Of a DNA stretch of 64,000 bases, positions 8,950-20,726 are shown in pieces (the stretch's first letter is position 1; each line of letters starts with the position of its first letter). This DNA is from Aquatica leii. Taxonomy: Eukaryota; Arthropoda; Insecta; Coleoptera; Lampyridae. The translations under genes and the position numbers were made by a program. Below the pieces are notes generated by a model. It was not told the DNA's origin. It was given only the letters and a program-made list of their open reading frames with translations, and searched no databases. The stretch lies in contig CM069438.1 in assembly GCA_035610365.1 (NCBI GenBank), positions 46,248,837 through 46,312,836 of the forward strand, read 5' to 3'.

Positions 8950-11361
8950 AGCTGCTGCTATAGTATCTGTTGACGACTGGCAGGGCTCGTTGAATGTGGC
9001 TGCAGTGTACTGCCCCCCCCCCCCCGACATCCAATCGACGAGCAGATGTATAATGACTTCTTTCGCACATTGGGTGGTAGATATCTGTCGGGAGGCGACT
9101 GGAATGCCAAAAACACATTTTGCGGCTCCCGATTAACAAATACGAAAGGCCGAACTTTGAAAAACGCTATTGACAGCAATAATCTTAATGTACTTTCAAC
9201 AGGGGAACCGACTCATTGGCCAACTGACCCAAATAAAATCCCAGACCTCATAGACTTCTTCGTCACCAAAGGAGTATCAGGACTCTACACAAAAATTGAA
9301 TCATGCCTGGATGGCTCTTCCGACCACACGCCTATCATATGTACACTAAGCACTACAGTGATCTTAAAACAATTACCCGAGACTTTATACAACCATAAAA
9401 CTGACTGGGAAGCATTCCGGGATTACATTGAAGATAATACCACACTCTGTATACCTCTTAAAACGGAAGATGATATAGAAAGTGCGGCGTTGTATACTAC
9501 CAACTTAATTCAAAAAGCAGCTTGGCTATCATCTCCCTATATAGAAGTAACATCGAAAAATTTGGACACTACCGCGGAAATTAGAGAAATGATAGCTGTA
9601 AAAAGAAAAATAAGGCGACAATGGCATACTAGTAGGAATCACCAAGACAAAAAGGCACTAAACAAAGCTCAAAAAGTACTGAAATCAATGCTCAAAGAAC
9701 TAGAGAATAGGACTTTGCAAGACAAATTAAAGACTTTATCACCATACAAAGCAGAAGATTATACACTTTGGAAAATGACTAAATCATTAAAAAAGCCAAA
9801 AGAATACATGCCTCCTCTAAGAAAATCTGATGACAGTTGGTCAAGGAAACCCGCAGATAAAGCAGAATTATTCGCCACTTTCCTAAAAAGTGTGTTCAAA
9901 TCCGATGAAGCTGATGTGGACGACACAGAAAAAACGATCGACGGGATCTTAAATAGCGATCAGCAAATGTCTCTACCCTTGAAATCAGTCACCCCAGCAG
10001 AAGTCAAAAAAACCATAGCTTAACTAAAACAAAAGGAAGCTCCCGGCTTTGACCTGATAAAGGCAGAAGTTCTGAAACAACTACCAAAGAAAGGTATAGT
10101 TCTGCTGACAATCCTCTTTAATGCAGTGTTGAGACTACAATACTTCCCAAATCTGTGGAAAGTGTCCATTATAAATATGGTACTTAAACCGGGGAAGATT
10201 CCCACAGAAGTCACATCTTACAGACCTATAAGTCTTCTCCCAGTACTATCAAAACTTACTGAGAAAATAATATTAAGTCGACTTCTCCCAGTTCTTGAAG
10301 AGCAAAAAATAATACCAGAGCATCAATTCGGATTTCGGGCACACCATGGAACGACTGAACAAATACACCGAGTAGCTCACACAATACGACAGACGCTGGA
10401 GAGGAAAGAGTACTGCACGGCCGTATTCCTAGACATACAACAGGTCTTTGACCGTGTATGGCATAAGGGTCTCTTATATAAGCTAAAACTACTCCTTCCA
10501 AACACTGAGTACATGCTTTTGAGGTCTTATCTGGAACAACAAATTTACCAAGTCAAGTGCGGAGATCGCCTGTCATCCATCTGCCAAATAGAAACAGGAG
10601 TGCCTCAAGGATCGGTGCTGGGCCCTATCCTCTACACAATATTTAACGCTGATATACCCATCACAGAAGAAGTAGTAACTGCAACCTATGCAGATGACAC
10701 TGCAATCCTTTCTAGCAGTAAACATCCTAGCCTAGCATCCGTAAAACTACAAAAACATCTAGATAGAATCGGAATATGACTAAAGATGTGGCGAATAAGA
10801 GCTAGTCCTGCAAAATCAGTTCACATAACATTTACTTTGAATAGAGGTGCCAGTCCACCTGTTACACTTAACGGAGATATCTTGACACAGCAAACAACAG
10901 TGAAATACCTGGGTATGCATCTGGACAAACGGCTTACGTGGAGGGATCACATTAAGGCATAGAGAGAACAAGCAAACAAAAAGTTCAGGGATATGCACTG
11001 GCTGCTGGGCAGGCAATCGACTCTCAGTTTGGAGAATAAGCTCCTGATATACAAATGCATTATAAAACCAGTATGGACATATGGTATACAACTCTGGGAG
11101 TCAGCTAGTCACTCAAATATAGAAATACTACAGCGCTTCCAAAATAAAGCATTAAAAACTTTGACCAATGCCCCATGGTTCATTAGGAACACAGAAGTGC
11201 ATGAATATCTGCAACTCCTTACAGTCAGAGAAGAAATAGAGAAGTCTTCTGATGCCTATAAGCAGAGACTTGAAAAACACATAAATAGTTTAGCCACAGA
11301 GCTCTTTAACACCAAGGACTCTATATTCCGCCTAAAAAAAATACGACTAGCCACCATCTAA
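8950..11361 (+). pseudogene. Jockey-like ORF2 (endonuclease and reverse transcriptase), inactivated
   Basis: The APE-type endonuclease enters at 'VDDWQGSLNVAAVYCP', followed by GGDWNAKN and a C-terminal SDHTPI. The reverse transcriptase has the YRPISLLP, GVPQGSVLGP and YADD (near 10690) motifs and the usual Jockey thumb region. Reading is in one frame from 9046 to 11361 but is broken by TAA at 10021-10023, TGA at 10777-10779 (a tryptophan position) and TAG at 10960-10962. A run of 13 C at 9013-9025, just after the YCPP motif, shifts the frame against the upstream endonuclease part. Spacing agrees with the Jockey clade. It can no longer encode a working protein. Confidence 0.9.
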
Positions 11362-11487
11362 TCATCTAATAACAAGAAATGACACATCACAGGATGTGCA
11401 TATCTAAAGCCACTTATATATAATAGAAGTCACATCTGATTATAGCTCTTGGCTGATTGCAGATTGATAAAAGACAGGAAAAAAAAA
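8950..11487 (+). mobile_element. 5'-truncated Jockey-like non-LTR retrotransposon
   Basis: The element begins inside the endonuclease domain and ends in an A run (11479-11487). A near-perfect 12-bp direct repeat (actttttRtaat) flanks it at 8938-8949 and 11487-11498, the target duplication expected of target-primed reverse transcription. Only the ORF2 part and a short 3' UTR remain. Confidence 0.85.
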
Positions 11488-11498
11488 CTTTTTATAAT

Positions 11499-13700
11499 AT
11501 TTGTTTTGTTACGGTAAAACATAACCTTACACTAAGCTAACCGATGACTTCATTTTCATAAAGGCAGCTCGACTGGGAAATTTATTAAAAAGGCGCCAAA
11601 ACGGGGAGAAAACAACACCAGGTGCCCACCTGACTACACCCAAGGTCTATCAATTTAAACAACACAAATAAAACAATGAGTCTATTTATTGCAATTGCAA
11701 CATAACAGAAAAAAGAATCAGAACACAAAGTACAAGTTTAATAATTGTGCGCAATTAACATGTTGAAGTGACGAGTTGTTAATTAAAGTAAATGAATATA
11801 ATTTCGTAGATACAAAAAAAGAGAATTAAAGCAATACAAATCTATAGTACTTAAGCAGTCAGAAGCAAAGTGCACCGGTACTAATTTTAACAAGTGATTA
11901 CAAAAGAAAATCTGCATAAGTTAATCGTGATAGTTTGCCATTATTAAAGTTGTTTGTATTCACAATTGTAATTAATAAAAAGAGGTTACTTACGGCTTTC
12001 TTAACATGCGATTAACTAATGGCATATCCAAAACATCCCGTTAAATTGCTAAAATTTTAACAAATAGGTATACGATGGTATCACAAGTAAGTAGGAAATA
12101 GTTCATCCAATAATTAACATACACATGTTGCGTCAATTTCAAAAGGATCGATTAATTGATAAATTGCAAGTATGTCGTCGAGCCTTAGAGATTAGTTGCC
12201 CATCTAACAAATTTTACACATGATCTGACTCTAATTAATCATTCAAGTTTAGATATTTAGTTTTGGCATCCGAGCATGTTCGAATTATCGACTCCAAACA
12301 AAGAATTCATTGGGTAATAGTGATAACAACTTCCAGAGATAACAGACACGTAGAAGTGGGTAAACTTGATGGAATAAAACAAAAAAAATTAAATTGCGTC
12401 GTCAAATAAAAATTAATTTTTACGTAAACAAATCTCTCACATGTTACACATCAAAATCTCAATTGATTTACTCATTAATAGTAAGGATGTTCCATGATAC
12501 TTAAAATGTAGACCTTGACGAATTGAGATTTACCCCACGTGGTATTAGGTGCAATGTAGTTATCGGATGCTGTTTTGTGAAACTTTTTAGATATTCCTAA
12601 TAATTGTGGTTTCTTTATATGATGACTAAGTACCAGATTACTTCATTTTGTATTGTCTGTAAGAGGTAGTTAGCATAATTCGTTCGTAGAAAGTCTAAGT
12701 ACTACCAAAGGTGATGATTATCCCTTTAAGCTTATGAAAGTTTAGGAAAACATTTAAAAACTTTTTGAAAAAGTATAAGTGCGTTACTAGATTTTATAAT
12801 AAATTGTTCTAGAATTGTCAGTGTAAAATCTGTGCAGAGGTGTGTTTCAATTGCGTTTAAATGATGGCTAAACAAATTTTATCTTAAACCTAAAGAATGG
12901 TTAAATGGATTGAACTTCTCATGACTCCGTTAAAAAAATATATTTCTCAATGTAATATCAGCAAAAATATTCTAATATTTTGTATAATGAAGAATTTAAG
13001 ATCGGTTTTGATCTTGGTATGGATTTGCGGCAGCTAGATCTTTAAAAACTAATGTAGAAGAGATTTTGATAAACGATAACAAGGTTGCAGTTAATTCCGA
13101 AAATAAAAACTAGATAATTTTAAACAACGTTAACATATGTTTATTGTTAAAAATGATTTAATTAGGCTCAAGCATAAACTAAAAACAACAGCCATAAAAA
13201 AATATAATTACGGTTGTTTCTGGTGTTGCTCTTCAAGTACTTAAGCCCTGAATCTTGGCATTCGACAAATGCTTGCTCCCCAAATTTTCCATCGATTTTA
13301 CTAAAACACTTAATTTTATACTGCTCATTTATTAATAGACTTCTTGCAATTAGATAAGGAACCAAATGAGAAGTTTCGTTCAAGTTTGCAATTATGATTC
13401 CATCTTAATTACTTTCTTACATTTATTAAAACTATTAAAAGTTATTAAATTCTAATATTAAATCGTCACCAATGTTACCTTTATATACACACAAAAGCAT
13501 CCCCATCATCACTACGAACTTCCCCGACTGACCTGGATCCGAGCACACCCAAAACCAAACGACTCCTACGACGATTTGTGATTCCCCCACCACCAATACA
13601 ATCTATCTCGACTTACCAAATACGAATGCAACTCGAGCATACTCAAAACAACAAAACAAAACTTCACTAGCTCTTACCGATCTTACCTGAGTGACCCAGA
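11499..13700. other. AT-rich intergenic stretch
   Basis: No supported gene. It contains a 20-bp sequence at 11585-11604 that recurs exactly at 20662-20681. Bases 13490-13700 are unusually C-rich for the region and may be the 5' part of the piggyBac relic that follows, but I cannot read a consistent frame there. Confidence 0.4.
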
Positions 13701-13704
13701 ACGC

Positions 13705-15850
13705 GCCCTACTATACTACCACTAATATAATAGAAATGTTTGTTACAAGCTTTAGGTCTTACGAACCTTGCACGGCCAACTCACACAGTCGGAGATAGGG
13801 GAGGTTCAAGGAAATTATACTTAAGGGCGCCAGATCAAATCCAAATTAACACTTCTGCCTCGATCACGACAGACGGTCCAAACTTGTAACTAAATTTGAG
13901 GTTCGTAACCCTTGTTACTCTGATGTTCGAGTAGCCAAAATTTGTTAATAGGTAACGACAATTACAAGAGAAAGAAAAAAATAAAAGAGAGATTAACAAG
14001 TATAACAACTTTAATGTATTGAAGTAGATGATTAACAAGAATATATGAAATTTCTGCACTCATCAATGCTCGAAATATTACTAAGTATAATTAAGAAATA
14101 TAAAAACTTTAATTTAGCAGCGTAGCAAATTGACAGCCGTATGTTAAATTTCTCAGTTCATAAATACTAGAACGACTAACAATTATGATTAACAGGTGTA
14201 GAAAACTTTGATTTAGCAACATAAAAGATTAACAAGATTATATCTAATTTTCAGTGCATAAATGCCAGCAGTATCGGCAACACACAATACATATGTAAGT
14301 CCAGTCGAAGCAAACAGCGAAGAAAATTTTGTAGTAAATATTGTTTGTACACAGCATGCAATACAATTTAAATGATAATTGAAATTACCTTATTGGTATA
14401 TAAACAGTAAACGTAATTACGGACATTAACATTAATCAAAGTTCTGTGAGTAACTTTCGTGACAGCGAATAAAAATTAATCAAATAAACTTACCCAAAGT
14501 CCAGTGTCCACTTGCGCAAAGAAAACGTTTTCCCTCGCTAGCAGCCTGTAATAAATATTGAATAGCAAATCGTGTCACACAATAACTCACGACGAATAGG
14601 AAGCTACAAAATCAGTATTAATAATTCATTCAATGTGATATAAGAACCCGTTGTATCGAATGCTGTAGGTTGTAATTTCGAACAAGTGGTTGATAACACA
14701 ATCGATATTTATCCACAAATCAACATCTCCGACGCATTGTTTGACGAGACGTCATTGTTGTTTAAGTAGCAGGCCCTCCCAACGGTTTATACGCTCGGTA
14801 GCGGTATTTATCAATCGTACTTATGCATCCTTATTACTTATTGAAGCGAACAATGGGCTTGCAACGTGGTGGAACCGGCTATCACATTAATACAGAAATT
14901 ACAAAGGAATCTTAATAGATTGGAAACAAAATATCTTATCCTGTGCCGAAACAATCGACTTATAAATTTGTATTCATCACAAGGGATGTCCTTAAAAATT
15001 TAAGAATCAGTTCAAGATCCTCGACACCGACCCGTTCCCGTAATTGACAACTTTAACAATGGCTTTGCAACCTCTCAGTAACCAAGAAAGTCGGCAGAGG
15101 GCGTCAAAACCAGAACTAATTTTAAGTCGATATACAGTGTACTCCGTTATGAAAATTTCGCACGTAACATGTTTAAGTTATTTATTTCTGATAATGTGGT
15201 GAATGAAATAGTAAACTTCACGAATCAACGAGAGATTTGCAAATGATGATATGATTTGAAAAGTTGTTGGTAAAACTGAAATATTTGCTTTTATTGGTTT
15301 ATTGGTGTATGCTGGAACGCTAAAAGGAAATCCTGTGATCATTCACATGCTGTGACAAAATTATTTTGCAAATTTTTAGTTAGATGAAATGTGACGATAA
15401 AAACACAAAGCTAACGAGAAGACTAACGGACAAATTACCACTGATCACACTTGACAGTAGATGAACAACTGGTGCCGTTGCGTGATCGATGGCTATTCAA
15501 GGTTTACATGAAGAGGAATTCTGCTAAGTACGGTTAAAATATGTAGATTCTTGCTGCCGCAAACTATCTACTGCAAAAACTTGGAAATCGATTTAGGAAA
15601 AATGGAAATTGCCCCAGAACGGAACTAGGGCAAGAGGGTAATACTAAATTTAGTTTCGTGTTTGGGTCTTGAATACGAAGTCACAACAGATAGCTTTTTT
15701 ACTTTTTTGAAGTTGACTGAAGAGTTACGAGATCAAAAACTTACAGTTTGTGAAACACTAAAAAAAATTTTGTGTGTAAATTAAAAAAAGCATTCACCTC
15801 ACGGGGTATCAAAACTTCTGAAAATTACTTGAGGTCGGGAAAATTAAATA
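13705..15850 (+). pseudogene. piggyBac-type transposase relic, interrupted by a solo LTR
   Basis: After 15170 the reading 'FKLFISDNVVNEIV', 'EIFAFIGLLVYAG', 'KLTRRLTDKL', 'LTVDEQLVPLRDRW', 'VYMKRNSAKYG' and 'YEVTTDSFF' follows the order of piggyBac transposases; the aspartates in VDEQL and TTDSFF correspond to catalytic-core positions. Several frameshifts and stops separate these blocks. The frame resumes on the far side of the LTR at 13740: codons from about 13705 run into the same FKLF block if the LTR and one TGTT copy are removed. The 5' limit, the TIRs and the TTAA sites are not identifiable, and the C-terminal cysteine-rich domain is not readable past about 15850. It once catalysed cut-and-paste transposition. 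Confidence 0.75.
13741..15169 (-). mobile_element. Solo LTR, copy 1 (1429 bp), inside the piggyBac relic
   Basis: The unit starts TGTTAC and ends GTAACA, a 6-bp inverted terminus, and has TGTT directly on both sides (13737-13740 and 15170-15173), a 4-bp target duplication. It aligns along its whole length, in opposite orientation, with 20727-22098. There is no internal retroviral region, so it is a solo LTR left by recombination. The minus strand is given only because copy 2 is taken as plus; transcription direction is not certain. Confidence 0.85.
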
Positions 15851-16311
15851 AAATGCTTTACATTGCAACAATAATTATCTGCATTTATTACTGTGTCTTA
15901 AGAAGATATGTAAATTAAATTTTCACTTATAATTCTTTTCGATTGTCGGATAGTCAACTTTGCCACCGTTGACGTATGAATACCTGACTTCGAGCATTTT
16001 GGTTGAGTCTTATGCTGTCAGATGGCACAAGTTGTAGTTTATTTTCCAAAGACATGTCCGGTCCCCTTTGATTTTTGTCACGTCCGGTACGGTGTGTGTG
16101 TTGACTTTAAAACGCAAAAGGATTAGTAAGTGAATGAGATTTTGTCATCAATCGACATCTGGCTTTTCTTTTACTAAAATCTAAAACCAATCTTTTGGAT
16201 GTGTGAGTCAGGGGACTACGCACAGATATATTTCTGTTCAGGACATATTGTAGGTTAGTATTTACAAGTGGTGAACGTTGTATCGAGGTGCAAGCTATTT
16301 TGTGTTATTTT
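15851..16311. other. Intergenic stretch
   Basis: No gene is supported; it may hold the unreadable 3' remainder of the piggyBac relic. Confidence 0.4.
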
Positions 16312-16473
16312 AGCTTCTATGGCGTACTCCGGTAATTAAGCTTTTATGGCGCACCCCGGTAATTAAGCTTCTATGGCGTACTCTTGTAACGAAGCTTCTA
16401 TGGGATGCTCCTGTAATTAAACTTCTATGATATGTTTTGGTAATTCAGCTTTGATGGCATATCCCTGTACGTA
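16312..16473 (+). repeat. 27-bp minisatellite, six diverging copies
   Basis: The units start at 16312, 16339, 16366, 16393, 16420 and 16447, each close to agcttctatggcgtactccg followed by gtaatta. Units 1-3 are most alike and 5-6 most diverged. The period is a multiple of three, and one frame reads a nonapeptide repeat (LLWRTPVIK) through four units before stops. No longer ORF surrounds it. Confidence 0.85.
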
Positions 16474-18689
16474 AGTGGAGATGGTCTAATTGCGGCGGAG
16501 TTCTTTCAATGGTATTTATTTTCAAATTATTTTAACGGTGAAGAAACGCTGTATCGACCGTAACTTGATCGGTGCTGTTGGGGTCTTTCGGATCGCTTCT
16601 CGGTTCTAACAACTTAGCTGTGTTCGTTGATTGTCAGAAAATTTAACGTATCAAATAAATTAATCTAATTATAAACGACGCTCTTTGTCATGTGCGTTTA
16701 GTAAATGGTTATCTTTGTTTCGTTTACAAGATTACCACTTAACATTCATAAACTTCAATATTATTACTTAACCTTCATAAATGCAATTATATAATAAGTA
16801 TAAAGAGATTGGAAGTACGCGTTAAAGTTTGATGTTCTGTTACCGGGTGATACCATCTGATGTAAATATATGTCTTGCAAACTTGACGTCAAAGCCACGG
16901 GCGGATTATAATCAGATCAATTAGGCGGAGGTATCTAACTATTGCTACCGTTGGTGAACTGCCGTAGTATATTAAAATATCTGCTTCCAGAGTCTCCTTT
17001 AGACTTGTTTTGTATTTTTCGTTTTTGTGTCATAAGGATAATGATACCAGTGGCGTAGCCACAGGTGCAGTAACATTTTGTAAACAACAACGATTCGACT
17101 CCTATCTTTATTTTCCTTCGTGAGGGTGGATTGTCGTAGATAAACGATACAACAAAAAAAATCAGAAATTAATAAACAAAACTGTCATTTTCTTATTTAA
17201 ACAAGTTTTTATTTCTTAATTTACTTTGGGGATTGCGGATCTGGGATTTCCTTTTCTCTAGCTTAGACGTTTAGTACATTACTCATCCGTAAGAACAGGT
17301 GGCGCAATTGGCATTGACTTATCGCAAGAGTAGTTTTTCTAATTATCCGACCCACGACCATCTGCGGCAAAGCTAGCCAAAAGGTAATCTAAACATCTAA
17401 GATTATAATTTTTTCTTACCTCCCCATTTTGTACGTGACAGTTAAAACTAAGTGAAATACGTTTTCACTTCTTCTGAAACGTTGTCATGTTAACTTTCAA
17501 AAACTCAAGTACAGTTCAGTAGAATTAGTGCGATTATTATGGATTCACAAAGCATATTTTAGCTCGTACGTAGGTTTTTCTATTTTCTTTTTACTGTTAT
17601 TTCTTTTCTATGAGTTAAAAAACTTGAGATTTAATTTTCTTAAACAAATTTGATTGTTCAAGACCATAGAATTTGCAACTTCTAAACTACATGGCGTTTT
17701 GAGTTGTACATTAAAATTTCGTCATTATTCTTACATTAATTAATTACTTGCATAGCACAAATTACGATTGAGTATAATTAAATTCTAAATTACAAGCTAA
17801 TACCATTTGAATTCCTACTTACATTAAGTATCGAAGTTATTATAATGCGACGGATAATTAATTGAGTTACATTAAAAAAAAATAAAAAATTATATTACAA
17901 TGTAGATTGGTTTCTTAAAGCCTTTTGGTCACACATACCATTAACAGTAATCGATCAATGCTTTGACTTAATTTGAGAAGCTTGGTGACGGAAATTGAAG
18001 GCGACCTCAATATAGCGGGCGGTAAAGATTACAGGTTGCAGAAGAAGAAACTTGCGAGTTTTTTCTATTTAAATCGCAGATTACAAAATTAGGTTTATGC
18101 AATGAGCAACCCACGAAAACGACTAGAAAAAAACTGCTTATAACATAAACATCACCTTTACTAGAAGAGTGATTTCTCAAATTACTCTTATAAGAGTAAA
18201 ACTCAAAAATATAAGCTAAAACAACAATGCAACTCAAAATCAAACTAACACTAATAAAACGAAACGTCACCTAATTCTATAGGCCTCGCAATTAACAAAC
18301 ATCAAAAACGTAAAGTACAGAACGACAACCTAAAACGAAATTAAGATAACCAAAAAAAAGTGTAGTATTTTTGGTTTAAACAATAAACGCATAATGCTAA
18401 ACCATAAAAGAGGGCAGATTGCATTTTACAAGATCTATGAACTGCGTTGCTCCTACAATAATAGCCAATACCAAACGATAGCATCTAACCATCAGCAATC
18501 ATAGAAGCATTAAGAGAAAAATAGACAAAGTAGTAGAAGAAAGAAAAATAAAAACAAAAAAATTATTGTTTAGTTGCCTCATACGACATGTAGTATCTCT
18601 ACCGTAGAGAGTATTCTTAGTCCTTCTTGCACAAAAACAAAAATCAATAAACGAGATAAACTAACAAAAAAAGCTAAACTTAAAATTTC
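16474..18689. other. AT-rich intergenic stretch
   Basis: Nothing recognisable. The 87-codon minus-strand ORF at 18007-18270 is hydrophobic and has no family signature. Confidence 0.5.
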
Positions 18690-19260
18690 ACTAACCTGTC
18701 TTATCTAGGTTAAACTTTAAGTCCTTGGCGTTCCAAATGTCTTTCGATGATCCCGTCTCATCAACTCGTAGCCGATAAATTTAGGTACCAACTTAGATCA
18801 GAAATAACGTGAAGCATCGAAAAGAACATAGTTTTTCTGCCAAACAGTGTCTCCAATTTAAAAAAATGTTGGATGACGACGCAAATCATAATAATGTTTA
18901 GAACAAATCTCACTGCCAAATTTTGGAAAAAATGACGTTAAGGCAGTAGTTTTATGAACGGCGGTGCGGATAGCACAAGCTACTTTAGGAAGCTACTTAT
19001 CCTAATGACGTTGGTTGTCTTCAAAGTAGGATGATAATATTTGATAACGGTTAATTCTTTCGGTAGGATTTGCTTGCGGATGGTAATTGGCATTAAAAAT
19101 AATTTTAGATTAGACAAGACTATTTTCCTAAACTTAGGTCTACGAAACCGTGTGCCGTTATCACACAAAAGATACTGAGTGTCTCCAAAACAATAAAAAA
19201 ACATATTTAAGACGTTTAATGACTGCAGTTGCAATAGCGGTAGAATGTAAGAATATCCAC
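18690..19260 (-). pseudogene. Ty3/Gypsy integrase relic
   Basis: On the minus strand, 'YLLCDNGTRF' is followed after a frameshift by 'NANYHPQANPTERINR', the second aspartate and the glutamate blocks of Gypsy integrases. Next comes a region reading like the 'AIRTAVHKTT' segment and then a GPY/F-like stretch with 'IGDTVWQKNYVLFDASRYF'. Stops and frameshifts are frequent. No reverse transcriptase or LTR can be attached to it. Its position between the two solo LTRs does not show that it belonged to that family. Confidence 0.75.
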
Positions 19261-20722
19261 TTTTTGAACGCGCTAAAAATTTTAATCTCTGTTATTTTAA
19301 ATAATTTTGTAAATTCAATAACTTTAATTTGTCATTATTCTCATAGAAAATCTAGTACTAACTTTGTTTTCTTTTAATAACAAAACGCAATCGACGTAAG
19401 ACGTGCTTAAACAAAAATTGTTTTGCGTATTCTTATCTTTTGGGGGTTTATAAGAAGCTGTAGTGAAATCAGTCAAAATGCTTCTGTATCCCCTGATTGG
19501 TTATATTTCGTTGTCTCTCTAATTGTTATAATTTGAGTCACTTCTTATTTGAAACTTTTTTTTAGGCTGTACCCGAGTGCATTTATTATTTTATTATAAA
19601 TTTTCAGTGCCCTCTAGGTGTCATCGCATTACAGTAATTTAAGAATATTTTTGGAAGCAATGGTAAGTAACCACTGTACCGTAACAAATTGTAATACTCA
19701 ATTGTACGTTTTTGTACTTTGATTGCTTGAAATAATTTATATTTTCAATGCTTGTTCAAGAATTTTTTTTAAATTTCTTGAAAAAATTAAAATTATGAAA
19801 ATTTAAAACTTAATTTAATTTTTTCAAATATTGAAATAGTTTTGTACAATGTTAAAAGTTAAAAAACTAAATTCTATAGTACAAGTAAACATTGTTTGAT
19901 AATGTAGTTAAAATTATGTTTATTTTTATGCACACAATATATGTACAAATATAAATAACAACTAAAGTTTATTTAATAAAAACGTTGATTATAAATATTA
20001 TAATAAACGACTTACCGAATTACAGCGGAACGTCATTGTTCATCTAAAACAAAGCAAATTATTAGCAATTTTAAAGTCAATCAATTACGTTATTCCAATG
20101 TCCATTTGTCAATAATGAAAGCTCATACATAAAATTTAATTTTGATTTTATTGCAAATGTACTCTTCATTATAATGAATATAACTGGTATTAAATTGGAA
20201 AACGTTTATTACTTTTATTTATAATTAGATATGGCATTTAGAATTTTACGTATGAAATATTATGTTTGGTGTGTGCTTTTTTATACCAATTTAATAACGC
20301 CAATGATTGCTAATATAACAAGAGTGCATTTTTAACGGATTTATTGAGTTGTATATGTAAATTGCATTGAAATTTTTATGCAAAATGCTAACACCTAAAT
20401 TACACGAGGAATTTGGGTTTTTTACAAAATAAAAATTATTCCGTTTGCCAACAAAAATACTGTCATTTTTTTATAAAGCGTTGTATATATATTTGGTGTA
20501 ATAAAAAATGGCGTTTCATTTTTGTTTATTTTTTAGCGTACAATCAATTAATGTCACTTATTTGTTTAACTTTATTTTAACTTTAACTTAATTGCTAGTG
20601 GCTAACTCAGTTTGATTTGACGAGTGGATCGTAGATTTCAATGTGCTAATTAAAACGCAATTTAAAAAGGCGCCAAAACGGCAAAAAGTTAGGATGGCGT
20701 ATACCGTTTAAATCTATCCAAA
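19261..20722. other. AT-rich intergenic stretch
   Basis: No gene is supported. It contains the second copy of the 20-bp shared sequence (20662-20681). Further upstream parts of the Gypsy relic may lie at 19261-19500 but are unreadable. Confidence 0.5.
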
Positions 20723-20726
20723 GCTA

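Noticed and set aside
16312-16473. CRISPR-like array
   Set aside because: The units abut with no spacers and the genome is eukaryotic; it is a minisatellite.
18007-18270. 87-codon minus-strand ORF with a signal-peptide-like start
   Set aside because: AT-rich chance ORF just downstream of a decayed Gypsy relic; no recognisable motif.
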